A DNA stretch of 36,400 nt from Blastopirellula marina (GCA_020721975.1 DYLR01000003.1:1-36400), one strand, 5' to 3'; numbered from the stretch's first letter, positions 24,925-33,660 are shown. The notes: generated by a model not told the origin, from the letters alone. Numbers and translations are program-made.

Positions 24925-24996
24925 CAGGGTCGTTGTGCGTTGTGAGGCATCGGGCTTTGCAGCCGACCGTAATAGAGCGGGTTATTCGGATAGGCT
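24910..24996 (+). promoter_or_regulatory. perfect 16-bp inverted repeat, structured leader before hydG
   Basis: AGCCTATCCGAATAAC (24910-24925) and GTTATTCGGATAGGCT (24981-24996) are exact inverted copies enclosing 55 bases. The left arm contains the last codons and stop of the histidine kinase; the right arm ends 4 bases before AGGAAAG, the hydG ribosome site. Inside, GGTCG/CGACC (24928-24932 with 24964-24968) and a GGCT-TTGC-AGCC hairpin add structure. There is no T-run, so it is not a standard terminator. It may be an RNA processing, stability or regulatory element setting HydG output. No named riboswitch was recognised. Confidence 0.6.
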
Positions 24997-25011
24997 ATAA
25001 GGAAAGATAAA

Positions 25012-26412
25012 ATGAATAAATCAACACAAACGGTAAATATTGATGAACAAAAAATATGGGATGTTCTAAAATCTTCGTCGCTGAAAGACGCATCGCGGGT
25101 GCGGGATGTTCTGGCCAAGTCTCGCAGGCTTAAAGGTCTTGACATGCATGACGTTGCGTCGCTCAGCACGATAAGCGATCCGCAGCTCCTGGCGGAGCTT
25201 TTCGATACGGCTAAATCCGTAAAAGAGGAAATTTACGGCAAAAGGCTGGTGTTATTTGCGCCGCTGTATGTTTCCAATCTTTGCGGCAACGAATGTCTGT
25301 ATTGTGCGTTTCGCGCAAAAAACAAGGCAGTTATCCGCCGTGCCCTCACGCAGCAGGAAATTGCAAACGAGGTTGAAATACTCGTCAAACAGGGGCATAA
25401 GCGGGTATTGCTCGTGGCCGGTGAATCGTATCCTCGCGAAGGTTTCGACTATATTCTCAAGTCAATCGATACCGTCTATGCGACCAAAATCGGCAGCGGC
25501 GAAATCCGCAGGGTGAACGTGAATGTCGCGCCGCTGAGCGTGGATGAATTCAAACAGCTCAAGGCTCGCCATATAGGCACATATCAGATTTTTCAGGAAA
25601 CGTATCATCACGAAACATATAACAAAGTTCACGTGGCCGGAAAAAAGAAGGATTACGACTGGCGAATTACTGCCCTTGACCGTGCAATGGAAGCAAAAAT
25701 CGACGACGTGGGTATCGGCGTTTTGTTCGGTCTGGCGGACTGGCGATTTGAAATTCTTGCGATGATGCAGCACATCGCGCATCTCGAGGCCAAATTCGGA
25801 GTCGGGCCGCATACGATTTCAGTGCCGAGACTGGAGCCTGCGACCGGAAGCGATATGAGCGTGCATCCGCCGCAGCCGGTGAGCGATATTGATTTTCGTA
25901 AAATCGTTGCAATTTTAAGGCTCGCTGTGCCATATACCGGCATAATTATGTCAACACGCGAAACGCCTAATATGCGGCGGGAAACTTTTGCGCTGGGCGT
26001 TTCGCAGATTTCAGCGGGCAGCCGAACCAATCCGGGCGGATACGCCGAGGGACAGGCAGAGGCGGAACTTGAACAGTTCAGTCTCGGCGACCACCGTTCG
26101 CTCGACGAGGTGATATGCGATGTTGCGTCGCTTGGTTATATTCCGTCGTTCTGTACGGCCTGTTATCGGCTGGGCAGGACCGGAGCAGATTTTATGGATT
26201 TGGCAAAGCCTGGTAAAATCAAGGAACACTGCGACCCGAATGCAATTTCCACATTTATGGAGTATCTCATTGATTACGCATCGCCGCAGACAAAAAAAAC
26301 CGGCGAAAAATTGATAGACACGATTTTGTCGCAGATTAACGAAAAGGCCGCCAGACTCACAAAAGCGATGCTCGAAAAGGTGAGGGCAGGCCAAAGAGAT
26401 GTGTATTGCTGA
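25012..26412 (+). CDS. hydG: [FeFe]-hydrogenase maturase HydG, radical SAM tyrosine lyase
   Basis: This 466-residue HydG cleaves tyrosine to make the CO and CN ligands (as an Fe-cysteine synthon) for the H-cluster. The radical SAM site is C91-x3-C95-x2-C98 (LCGNECLYC). The second cluster site is the diagnostic C-terminal C381-x2-C384-x22-C407 (FCTACYRLGRTG ... KEHCDPNA), which separates HydG from the thiamine enzyme ThiH. The length is typical. ATG 25012 follows AGGAAAG. It is next to HydE and downstream of the hydrogenase genes; the third maturase, HydF, is not in the window. Confidence 0.95.
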   Translation: MNKSTQTVNIDEQKIWDVLKSSSLKDASRVRDVLAKSRRLKGLDMHDVASLSTISDPQLLAELFDTAKSVKEEIYGKRLVLFAPLYVSNLCGNECLYCAFRAKNKAVIRRALTQQEIANEVEILVKQGHKRVLLVAGESYPREGFDYILKSIDTVYATKIGSGEIRRVNVNVAPLSVDEFKQLKARHIGTYQIFQETYHHETYNKVHVAGKKKDYDWRITALDRAMEAKIDDVGIGVLFGLADWRFEILAMMQHIAHLEAKFGVGPHTISVPRLEPATGSDMSVHPPQPVSDIDFRKIVAILRLAVPYTGIIMSTRETPNMRRETFALGVSQISAGSRTNPGGYAEGQAEAELEQFSLGDHRSLDEVICDVASLGYIPSFCTACYRLGRTGADFMDLAKPGKIKEHCDPNAISTFMEYLIDYASPQTKKTGEKLIDTILSQINEKAARLTKAMLEKVRAGQRDVYC

Positions 26413-26420
26413 AAGATTTC

Positions 26421-26524
26421 TGATTTTAGATTTTAGATTTTGGATTTTGGATTGAAACCGCGGATTAACGCGGATTTACACGGATTTTTCTTAAATCTTA
26501 AATCTTAAATGTTCAATGTTAATG
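26421..26524. repeat. composite repeat words between hydG and hydE
   Basis: Three word families lie head to tail: GATTTTAGATTTTGGATTTTGG (B), CCGCGGATTAACGCGG followed by ATTTACACGGATTT (C), and CTTAAATCTTAAATG with TTCAATGTTAAT (D). The D part includes the first codons of the hydE frame. Family C words also occur at 135-152 and in the 3' end of hydE (27573-27600). Confidence 0.55.
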
Positions 26525-27594
26525 CTATGCTTGATGAAAATATTACAATCACAGAAATAGAATCGTGGCTTCGGCAGGAAAACGCGGCAGAGCTTGAAAA
26601 ACTCTGGGCAGCGGCGGACCGGGTTCGCAGGGAAAATGTCGGCGACGAAGTTCACCTGCGAGGGCTGATAGAGATAAGCAATTACTGCGTGCGGTCGTGT
26701 GCTTACTGCGGACTGCGTAAGGAGAATAAGCAGCTCGACCGCTATCGAATGAGCGCAGAGGAAGTAATTGAATGCGCACATAAAGCGCATAAGCTCGGCT
26801 ACGGCACGGTGGTAATGCAGGCAGGCGAGGATTACGGCATCCGTGCGCAGTGGCTTGCCGATATTATAAAGACGATAAAAAACGAACTGCCGCTGGCGGT
26901 TACCCTGAGTATGGGAGAACGGCCGCAGGAAGATTTGTGTTTATGGCGCAAAGCCGGAGCAGACAGATATTTGCTGCGTTTTGAGACTTCCGATTTGAAA
27001 CTCTATAAATTGATTCATCCGGATTTGGCAAATAAAACTTCCGACCGTTTTGCAATATTGAAGTTTTTGCGAGAACTCGGCTATGAGGTCGGCGGAGGGG
27101 TGATGATAGGCATACCCGGGCAAAGCTGCGCCAGTCTTGCAAATGATATTGATATGTTCCGAAAATGTGATTTTGATATGATTGGCTCTGGGCCGTTTAT
27201 TCCCAATCTGCTTACGCCGCTGGGTACGGGCGAATTAAAGCCAGATATTGCCCCTGCGGACCAGGTTCCTGCAACAGAACTGATGTGTTATAAAGTTGTT
27301 GCACTTGCAAGAATTGTATGCCCGCAGGCAAATATCCCAAGCACAACGGCTCTTGCTACATTGAACAAGGAAACCGGCAGAGAGCTTGGTTTGTCTCGCG
27401 GAGCTAATGTGGTTATGCCGAACTGTACGCCGCTGAAGTATCGTGTAAAATATGAAATTTACCCCGGCAAGGCCTGTATAAATGAAACAGCCGAGCAGTG
27501 CCAGATGTGCCTTGCAGGCAGAATTTACAGTATCGCACGCACTATCGGCAAAGGACAGGGCGGAAGAATTCGAACACGGATTAACGCGGATTAA
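26509..27594 (+). CDS. hydE: [FeFe]-hydrogenase maturase HydE, radical SAM protein
   Basis: This 361-residue maturase acts after HydG in building the dithiomethylamine-bridged diiron unit. The radical SAM motif is C-x3-C-x2-C in NYCVRSCAYCGLR (near residues 59-67). Family features include VMQAGEDYG, MGERPQ, RYLLRFETS and MIGIPGQ, and the C-terminal segment has QCQMCLAGR. The upstream codons MFNVNA lie within a repeat word, so ATG 26527 (MLDENITI) is a credible alternative start; neither has a clear Shine-Dalgarno. The last residues RTRINAD and the stop come from a CGGATTAACGCGGATTAAC repeat, so both ends of the gene touch repeats. Confidence 0.93.
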   Translation: MFNVNAMLDENITITEIESWLRQENAAELEKLWAAADRVRRENVGDEVHLRGLIEISNYCVRSCAYCGLRKENKQLDRYRMSAEEVIECAHKAHKLGYGTVVMQAGEDYGIRAQWLADIIKTIKNELPLAVTLSMGERPQEDLCLWRKAGADRYLLRFETSDLKLYKLIHPDLANKTSDRFAILKFLRELGYEVGGGVMIGIPGQSCASLANDIDMFRKCDFDMIGSGPFIPNLLTPLGTGELKPDIAPADQVPATELMCYKVVALARIVCPQANIPSTTALATLNKETGRELGLSRGANVVMPNCTPLKYRVKYEIYPGKACINETAEQCQMCLAGRIYSIARTIGKGQGGRIRTRINAD

Positions 27595-27616
27595 CACTGA
27601 TATTGCGATTGTTGAA

Positions 27617-28255
27617 ATGGCCGGTCTTTTTGAACATAATTTTCGCCACGTAATGCTCGAGCGGCTGATGCATTATTATCTGTATTTGCAGAAGCATTCC
27701 TTATCTGAAGGCGAATGGATAAGCTCATCTGAAATTGCGGGGTATTTTCAAATGGACGATACGCAGGTCCGCAAGGATTTGGCTGCTGTGGGCATCAGAG
27801 GGCGTCCGCGGCTTGGATACAGACGCGGCGAAGTTGCAGAGCAGATAAAAAAATGGCTCGGAATCGGAAATACATATAATGCCGTAATTGTCGGCGCTGG
27901 CAGACTTGGCGGAGCGATTGCGGAATATAAAATGTTTCAGGATTACGGGCTGAAATTGAAGGCTCTTTTTGATAACGACCCGCTTAAAATCGGCAAACGT
28001 ATCGGCGGATACCCCATATATGATGTGCGTTATTTGCGCCGCCAGGTTGAACAAATGCAGATTCAGCTGGGAATTATTACCTGTCCTGCGGAGATTGCAC
28101 AACAATGCGTCGACGAGCTTGCGGCAGGCGGCGTCAGGGCGATATGGAATTTTGCGCCGATAAACCTGAATGTGCATAAGAATATATTTTTGCGAAATGA
28201 GCATATATCCATAGGGCTTGGCGAACTGGCGTATTATATGAAACGGCAGAAATAA
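27617..28255 (+). CDS. rex: redox-sensing transcriptional repressor Rex
   Basis: This 212-residue repressor senses the NADH/NAD+ ratio. Residues 10-75 form a winged helix (SSSEIAGYFQMDDTQVRKDL, then GIRGRPRLGY). Residues 85-205 form a Rossmann domain with G93-A-G95-R-L-G98 and D119, which would hold NAD(H). Rex usually represses fermentation and hydrogenase genes until NADH rises, which fits its place directly after the hydrogenase and maturase genes. ATG 27617 is chosen because the length then matches the family; the frame is open back to 27482, but that part reads through the hydE end and a repeat. No canonical Rex operator was found by eye in the window. Confidence 0.92.
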   Translation: MAGLFEHNFRHVMLERLMHYYLYLQKHSLSEGEWISSSEIAGYFQMDDTQVRKDLAAVGIRGRPRLGYRRGEVAEQIKKWLGIGNTYNAVIVGAGRLGGAIAEYKMFQDYGLKLKALFDNDPLKIGKRIGGYPIYDVRYLRRQVEQMQIQLGIITCPAEIAQQCVDELAAGGVRAIWNFAPINLNVHKNIFLRNEHISIGLGELAYYMKRQK

Positions 28256-28270
28256 TCAGAAAATCCGCGT

Positions 28271-29578
28271 CTATTTTTTTGCAAACATTTCCCTGATTTC
28301 ACGGTTTATGCGCACCGAACACCAGTTGCGTCCGCACATTGTGCAGTAATCTGCATTGGGCGATTCGGCTATTCCTGAATTTTTGCATGCCTCGATGTGC
28401 ATTTCTCCGGCAGTCTTTGGGTCAAGTGAACTGCCGATATGCTTTTGCCAGTCAAGATTCGCACGAGCAATGCTCAATTGTCTGTCGCGCTCGGCTGCCC
28501 CAGGCAGACCGCGAGCAACATCCGCTGCGTGAGCGGCAATCTTGGCTGCGACCACACCGGCACGCACGTCCTCGGCGTTAGGCAATCCCAAATGTTCCCG
28601 CGGGGTTACATAGCACAAAAATGATGCGCCATAATAAGCCGCCGCAGTTCCGCCTATCGCGCTTGTAATATGGTCGTATCCGGGCGCAATATCCGTAACC
28701 ACCGGACCAAGCACATAGAAAGGCGCTCCGTCGCAGATTTCAGCCTGTATTTTCATATTGTATTCAATCTGATTGAAAGGCACATGTCCGGGACCCTCAA
28801 CCATAACCTGACAGCCCTGTTGTCTTGCTCTTTGTGTAAGTTCGCCGAGCGTGCGCAATTCGGCGATTTGTGCCTCGTCGGTGGCGTCGGCAATACAGCC
28901 CGGGCGCAGCCCGTCGCCGAGACTAAAAGCCACATCATATTCCCTCATTATCGCACAAAGCTCGTCAAAAAGCTCGTACATCGGGTTTTGGCGATTGTGA
29001 TAGAGCATCCATTTTGCAAGCAGTGCACCGCCTCGGGAGACTATTCCGCAAACCCTTTTTTGCACCAGCTCGATATGCTCCCGCAAAAATCCGGCGTGAA
29101 TTGTAAAAAAATCAACTCCCTGTTTAGCCTGCTTTTCAATCACATCAAGAATTACCCTGTGCGTGATTTCTTCAACGCCGTGCGATACTATTACTTCATA
29201 AATCGGCACGGTGCCGAACGGCACGGGACATTGACTGATAAGCTCGGTTCGCACCTTGTCGAGGTCGCCGCCAGTGCTTAAATCCATTATCACGTCCGCA
29301 CCGGCGTCAATTGCCATTCGCATTTTTACAATTTCTTCGTCGGTAGTAGAACGTGCCGAGCTTGTGCCTATGTTGGCATTTATTTTGGTTGTGCAGCAGC
29401 GTCCGATACCGATAGGCGTAAGATTGTGCGCAAGGTGAAGCCGGTTGGCCGGGACTATGAGTCTGCCTTTTGCGATTTCTCTCATGACAAGCTCTTCGTT
29501 CAGCGACTCGGCCTTTGCAACGGCTTTCATTTCATTTGTTATTTTTTCCGCACGTGCGGATTGCAATTGTGTAGGCAT
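28271..29578 (-). CDS. thiC: phosphomethylpyrimidine synthase ThiC
   Basis: This 435-residue non-canonical radical SAM enzyme converts aminoimidazole ribotide to HMP-phosphate in thiamine synthesis. The family hallmarks are NLTPIGIGRCCTTKINANIGTSS, DAGADVIMDLSTGGDL, MVEGPGHVPFNQIEYNMK and the C-terminal cluster motif C412-x2-C415-x4-C420 (YCTMCGRNWC). It is the short bacterial form. It runs convergent with rex, with only 15 bases between stops. No TPP riboswitch is visible upstream (29579-29879), where only repeats are found. Confidence 0.95.
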   Translation of the reverse strand: MPTQLQSARAEKITNEMKAVAKAESLNEELVMREIAKGRLIVPANRLHLAHNLTPIGIGRCCTTKINANIGTSSARSTTDEEIVKMRMAIDAGADVIMDLSTGGDLDKVRTELISQCPVPFGTVPIYEVIVSHGVEEITHRVILDVIEKQAKQGVDFFTIHAGFLREHIELVQKRVCGIVSRGGALLAKWMLYHNRQNPMYELFDELCAIMREYDVAFSLGDGLRPGCIADATDEAQIAELRTLGELTQRARQQGCQVMVEGPGHVPFNQIEYNMKIQAEICDGAPFYVLGPVVTDIAPGYDHITSAIGGTAAAYYGASFLCYVTPREHLGLPNAEDVRAGVVAAKIAAHAADVARGLPGAAERDRQLSIARANLDWQKHIGSSLDPKTAGEMHIEACKNSGIAESPNADYCTMCGRNWCSVRINREIREMFAKK

Positions 29579-29580
29579 TT

Positions 29581-29632
29581 TAAATCAAATATCAAAAATC
29601 TAATATCAAAAATAAAATATCAAAAATAAAAG
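29581..29632. repeat. AAAATATCAAAAAT tandem words (family B relative)
   Basis: Tandem words such as AAATATCAAAAATCTAATATC lie immediately upstream of thiC, similar to 6668-6715. With family A copy 3 they fill the 301-base gap between thiC and pheT. Confidence 0.5.
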
Positions 29633-29656
29633 AACCAGAGGGCAGAGGAGATATAA

Positions 29657-29817
29657 ATATCCAATATCCAATATCCAATAACACAACATCCATTTAATAA
29701 CCAAAATTCAATAACCAACATCTCTGCGAAACGGTTGTTTGATTATTGAAAATTGGTTATTATTTGGATGTTGGAATTTGGTTATTGGATGTTCATATTC
29801 CTATACCCTATACCCTA
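29657..29817. repeat. palindromic intergenic repeat, family A copy 3
   Basis: ATATCCAATATCCAATA words and AACATCCATTTAATAACC lead to AAAATTCAATAACCAACATC and CTCTGCGAAACGGTTG, then TTTGATTATTGAAAATTGG. The right side is TTTGGATGTTGG, TTTGGTTATTGGATGTT and CCTATACCCTATACCC. From AAAATTCAATAACC through GGTTATT it is nearly identical to 4219-4275. It contains no gene. Confidence 0.75.
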
Positions 29818-29879
29818 ACTCAAAAAACTCTTTTTTTATGTGTTCTTATTCGTGTTCATTCGTGGCCGGGCAAGTTATC

Positions 29880-31895
29880 TCAGATTGTACGAATTGTTGC
29901 TCCGAGTCTCGACACCAGTTCGTCCAAAATTGTTTTTTCAAATCCGTCAACCTGTTCGTGCGTTAAAGTACCGTCATCGTCTCGGAATTTCAGAACAACT
30001 GTAACGCTTTTTTTGCCCGGCTCGATAGGTTTGCCCCGATAAATGCCCTGAAACTGCACTTCCTGAAGTTCGTCGATGTTTTTACGATTTATCGTTGAAG
30101 CGATTTTATCCCACGTAACCGCCTCGTCGAGTATCAGCGAAAGCGCCCGTTCCACAGCCGGGAATCTCGGGACAGGCTTGATTTTAATTGTTTCTGCCGG
30201 CAAATCGAGCAGTTTTTCAAACTCAAGCTCGGCAGCCGAAACCGCTGACCCGTTCAAATCGAAATTGTCGCAAAGATTTTTATTGACTACTCCTGCTGTT
30301 CCGACTTGTGAACCATTTATTACAATTGCCGCTGCCGCATCCGACCATACGCATTTTGCCGGTACAAAATCAATTTTCACATTTTTATTTATTTTCCGGA
30401 CAGCCGCTTCGATAACGCCTCGCAGGAATCGTAAATCGCTGTCGCAGGCCATTGCCAGAGATGTTTTTTCGTGCTGATGCGGCGGCTGTTCAGTGCGGGC
30501 AAAACAATTCGCCAGCTCATAAACCCGCACAGGCCTGTTGCCTGCGTGATAATTTGTCTGCATTACCGCAAGCAAAGAACCGATAAGCGTCTGTCGCAGC
30601 AGATTGGCGTTTTTGCGGGTGATATCCGTAACGGCAAGATGTTCCTGGGGGTCTTTTCCGCTGGTTAGTTTTGCGCAGTTGTTGTCGATAAATGTTACAT
30701 TTATCGTTTCATAAAAGCCGCAGCTTTGCACAGCGCTGCTTATTTCGCATATTGCCTTGTGCCGCCTGTCAATCGGGGCTACTTCAATTTGCAGTTTGTG
30801 TCTTACAGGCACCTTATCATAGCCGTAATGGCGGGCTACTTCCTCTATGAGGTCAACTTCACGGTAAACATCATGCCGCCAGCTCGGCACGGTGCAGAGT
30901 ACTTCGCCGTCGGACCGGCTTTGCGGCTCAAAGCCGAGCCTGTGCAGAATATCGAAAACTTTTTCGCCGGGTACATCAATCCCAAGCAATTTCTTCATTC
31001 GGGAATGCCGCATGACAACGGTCATTTGTTGCGGCCTGGAGGGATAACAGTCAATTATGCCGTCAACGGCTGTGCCGCCTGCCAGCAGGTGAATAAGCTG
31101 GATGGTTCTTTCGCCCGCCCATCCGACCCGCTCGATATCGACATATCTTTCAAATCTAAAACTTGCTTCTGATGAAATCCCCAAAGATCTTGATGTTGTG
31201 CGGACGCCGGCCGGATTGAAAGCAGCCGATTCAAGCAGCACATCAACGGTTTTTTCGCTCACCTCGCTGTCAAGTCCGCCCATTACGCCTGCAATAGCTA
31301 CCGGCGACTCGGCGTCGCAAATCATAAGCATATTTGAACCGAGCCGGCACTTTGTACCGTCAATTGCCGTGAGGTTTTCATCAGGCCCGGCAGTGCGAAC
31401 TATAATCTGTCCACCCTTTAACCTGGCGAAATCAAAGGCATGTGTCGGCTGACCTGTTTCCATCATCGCAAGATTTGTTGCATCAACAACATTGTTTACC
31501 GAACGCATACCGACGGACTGAAGACGATTTACGACCCACTGGGGGCTTGGGCCGATTTTTACACCGCGAATAAGCTTTGCCGTGTATCGCGGGCAAAGAT
31601 TTGCATCGTTAATCGAAACTTTGACATACTGTGAAACTTCTCCGCTGTTTTGTGATATTTTCACGTCCGGTATTCGCAGTGTCCTGCCTGTGGCCGCGGA
31701 AAGCTCCCTTGCTATGCCGATATGACTGAGACAATCCCCACGATTGGATGTTATTTCCACGTCGAGCGTCATATCATCGCCAAATGGCTCAATGCTTTCG
31801 ATAGGCAGACCGATATTCATAAGAATTTGCCCGACCTGCTGAGCGGAAAGGTCAATATCCACGTATTCTTTGAGCCAGTTGAAAGAAATCTTCAT
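29880..31895 (-). CDS. pheT: phenylalanine-tRNA ligase beta subunit (lacks OB insert)
   Basis: This 671-residue beta subunit charges tRNA-Phe together with PheS, which is not in this window. It has the family start MKISFNWLKEYVDIDLSA, the B1-type segment LDVEITSNRGDCLSHIGIARELSA, the B3/B4 part (AMMETGQPTHAFD, VAIAGVMGG, DVLLESAAFNP), B5 (IEEVARHYGYDKVP) and a C-terminal FDX-ACB domain (VPRFPAVERALSLIL ... LVSRLGA). In most bacteria about 110 residues of an EMAP-type tRNA-binding OB fold separate the first two segments; here they join directly after PFGDDM. The ATG at 31893-31895 is chosen from family alignment; the frame extends 8 codons further upstream. Confidence 0.93.
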   Translation of the reverse strand: MKISFNWLKEYVDIDLSAQQVGQILMNIGLPIESIEPFGDDMTLDVEITSNRGDCLSHIGIARELSAATGRTLRIPDVKISQNSGEVSQYVKVSINDANLCPRYTAKLIRGVKIGPSPQWVVNRLQSVGMRSVNNVVDATNLAMMETGQPTHAFDFARLKGGQIIVRTAGPDENLTAIDGTKCRLGSNMLMICDAESPVAIAGVMGGLDSEVSEKTVDVLLESAAFNPAGVRTTSRSLGISSEASFRFERYVDIERVGWAGERTIQLIHLLAGGTAVDGIIDCYPSRPQQMTVVMRHSRMKKLLGIDVPGEKVFDILHRLGFEPQSRSDGEVLCTVPSWRHDVYREVDLIEEVARHYGYDKVPVRHKLQIEVAPIDRRHKAICEISSAVQSCGFYETINVTFIDNNCAKLTSGKDPQEHLAVTDITRKNANLLRQTLIGSLLAVMQTNYHAGNRPVRVYELANCFARTEQPPHQHEKTSLAMACDSDLRFLRGVIEAAVRKINKNVKIDFVPAKCVWSDAAAAIVINGSQVGTAGVVNKNLCDNFDLNGSAVSAAELEFEKLLDLPAETIKIKPVPRFPAVERALSLILDEAVTWDKIASTINRKNIDELQEVQFQGIYRGKPIEPGKKSVTVVLKFRDDDGTLTHEQVDGFEKTILDELVSRLGATIRTI

Positions 31896-31971
31896 AGTGA
31901 ATCCAAAACCGTAATCCAAATTACAAAACCGACAGTTTATGCTTTACCGGCTTGTCTGTCAATGATTTAGG

Positions 31972-32000
31972 TTGACAATTGCGGTTTATAGCGTAATAAT
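31972..32000 (+). promoter_or_regulatory. promoter of the PEGA lipoprotein gene
   Basis: A perfect TTGACA (31972-31977) and AATAAT (31995-32000, 5 of 6) are separated by 17 bases. The predicted start near 32007 gives a leader of about 28 bases to the ATG at 32035. It faces away from pheT. Confidence 0.6.
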
Positions 32001-32034
32001 GGATGTGCAAGGATGTTTTTATGGAGATTTTTGT

Positions 32035-32460
32035 ATGCGCAATTTGATTTTGTCGTTTTTTTGCGTATCGGCGTGTTTTTTACTGGAAGGCTGTGTACAG
32101 AGAAGGCTTACAATTAATACCGTTCCTGCCGGGGCGCTGGTGGTGCTGAATGACGAGGAAATTGGCACATCGCCGGTAACGACCAATTTTGACTGGTACG
32201 GCGATTTCAGCGTTCGCATCAGCAAGGACGGTTATCAGACGCTTAACACACATCGCAAATTGAAACGGCCTATTAAGGACGTTGCTCCCTTTGACTTTTT
32301 CTGGGATTTGTTCAGCAATCGTGTTGATGAATATACATGGGATTTTACGCTTGAACCGTACAAAGAGCCTGACCGCAATGAACTGATACAGTCGGCTCAA
32401 AAATTAAAGGCCGAGTCCGCCGAGCCGGAAATAACAAAAAAGAAGAAAAATAAAAAATAA
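32035..32460 (+). CDS. PEGA-domain lipoprotein
   Basis: This 141-residue protein has a lipoprotein signal (RNLILSFFCVSACFLLEGC) with lipobox LEGC and modified C20. A PEGA-type domain follows (LTINTVPAGALVVLNDEEIG, then TNFDWYGDFSVRISKDGYQT), and a Lys-rich tail ends the protein. PEGA domains are small beta folds common on surface and cell-envelope proteins; no enzyme activity is expected. ATG 32035 is chosen for GGAG at 32023-32026 and the good signal peptide. The longer open frame from TTG 31972 begins in the -35 box and is unlikely. It has its own promoter and is 50 bases upstream of surE. Confidence 0.82.
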   Translation: MRNLILSFFCVSACFLLEGCVQRRLTINTVPAGALVVLNDEEIGTSPVTTNFDWYGDFSVRISKDGYQTLNTHRKLKRPIKDVAPFDFFWDLFSNRVDEYTWDFTLEPYKEPDRNELIQSAQKLKAESAEPEITKKKKNKK

Positions 32461-32510
32461 ACTCCGCGAACTAACTAATACAGATAAATATCAGCTCAAA
32501 AAAGATTATC

Positions 32511-33257
32511 GTGCGTATTTTACTGACAAATGACGATGGAATTTTTGCTCCGGGGATAGCCGCGCTGCATAAGGAGCTTGTAAAACTCGGAGAAGTTATG
32601 GTTGTCGCTCCGGCTGAACACATGAGCGGGGCCGGACACAGCATAACTATCTGGCAGCCTTTACGCTGCGAAAGTGTTCAGATAGCAGGAGCTTTCAGCG
32701 GTTACAGCGTATGGGGCTCGCCTGCGGATTGCGTAAAGCTGGCGGTAAATCAGCTTTGCAGGCCTGCGCCGGATTTGGTCGTTTCAGGCATTAATGATAA
32801 TGCAAATGTCGGCATCAATGTGTATTATTCCGGCACAGTGGCGGGGGCTGTTGAAGGAGCATTTTTCAGAATACCTTCAATAGCTGTAAGTCTGCAAAAG
32901 GATGAGCCTATGGAATTTGAAACCGCATCAAAGCTGGCAATTGAGACGATAAAAAAACTGCTGCCGCTGGAAAAAGGAACGGTTACAAATATAAATATTC
33001 CAAAACTTTCCAAAGGTATGCCCAGGGGCATTGTTGTTGTGCCGCAGTCCACTACCGGATTTGAAGAACATTATGAGCCGCTAAAAAACGAGGCCGGCCA
33101 GACCGTTTATCAGCTTACCGGCGGACCACATCGCGAAAACGGCCTTGCCGATGTAACCGCGCTGGAACAGGGCTATATTACTGTAACCGCGTTAAACTAT
33201 GATTTGACTAATCACGAACATCTCGATATGCTCGATAGTAAACTGAAAAGAATGTAG
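32511..33257 (+). CDS. surE: 5'/3'-nucleotidase SurE
   Basis: This 248-residue metal-dependent phosphatase removes phosphate from nucleoside monophosphates and short polyphosphates. The SurE metal site is intact: D8-D9 in TNDDG, S39 (EHMSGAGHS) and N95 (VSGINDNANVG). The family segments VWGSPADCVKLA and YYSGTVAGAVEG are also present. The start is GTG 32511 because it places the NDDG motif at the usual position; a strong Shine-Dalgarno is not seen. It may be cotranscribed with the lipoprotein gene upstream. Confidence 0.93.
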   Translation: MRILLTNDDGIFAPGIAALHKELVKLGEVMVVAPAEHMSGAGHSITIWQPLRCESVQIAGAFSGYSVWGSPADCVKLAVNQLCRPAPDLVVSGINDNANVGINVYYSGTVAGAVEGAFFRIPSIAVSLQKDEPMEFETASKLAIETIKKLLPLEKGTVTNINIPKLSKGMPRGIVVVPQSTTGFEEHYEPLKNEAGQTVYQLTGGPHRENGLADVTALEQGYITVTALNYDLTNHEHLDMLDSKLKRM

Positions 33258-33327
33258 AAGAAAGAATGTAGGATGCATAAGAAAGAAGTTTTTCATTCTA
33301 CCCTCTGTGTTTTGACAGGAATTACGT

Positions 33328-33630
33328 ATGGCCCCAAAAAGCAGAACTTCGCAGCAGTCGCAAATTTGTATAGTTACCGTTACCGGCAGAGATAAAGTTG
33401 GAATTATTGCACGGCTTGCCACAGCAATGGCAAAGGCAAATATCAATATCATCGACGTACAGCAGAGAATAATGGAGGATTATTTTGTAATGACAATGGC
33501 GTGCGACCTGGCCAGGACTACCGCGAGTATGGAACAGCTCCAAAGGAAATTCCAGAAAATCGGCTCGGAAATGAAACTCACGATAACCTTCCAGCATGAG
33601 AATATCTTCAAGATGATGCACCGTGTTTAA
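33328..33630 (+). CDS. ACT-domain protein, UPF0237 family
   Basis: This 100-residue single ACT domain (ICIVTVTGRDKVGIIARLAT, then INIIDVQQRIMEDYFVMTM) matches the small GcvR-like UPF0237 proteins. These usually lie next to a UPF0210 gene, as here (71 bases downstream), which suggests a functional pair. The ligand is unknown. AGGAA lies upstream of ATG 33328. Confidence 0.85.
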   Translation: MAPKSRTSQQSQICIVTVTGRDKVGIIARLATAMAKANINIIDVQQRIMEDYFVMTMACDLARTTASMEQLQRKFQKIGSEMKLTITFQHENIFKMMHRV

Positions 33631-33660
33631 GGGCGTAATTTATGAAGACTGAAACGTTTC

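Noticed and set aside
29579-29879. Possible TPP riboswitch upstream of thiC
   Set aside because: The region was read on the thiC strand for the conserved CTGAGA and TGAACCTGATC-type elements, and neither is present. Only repeats were found.
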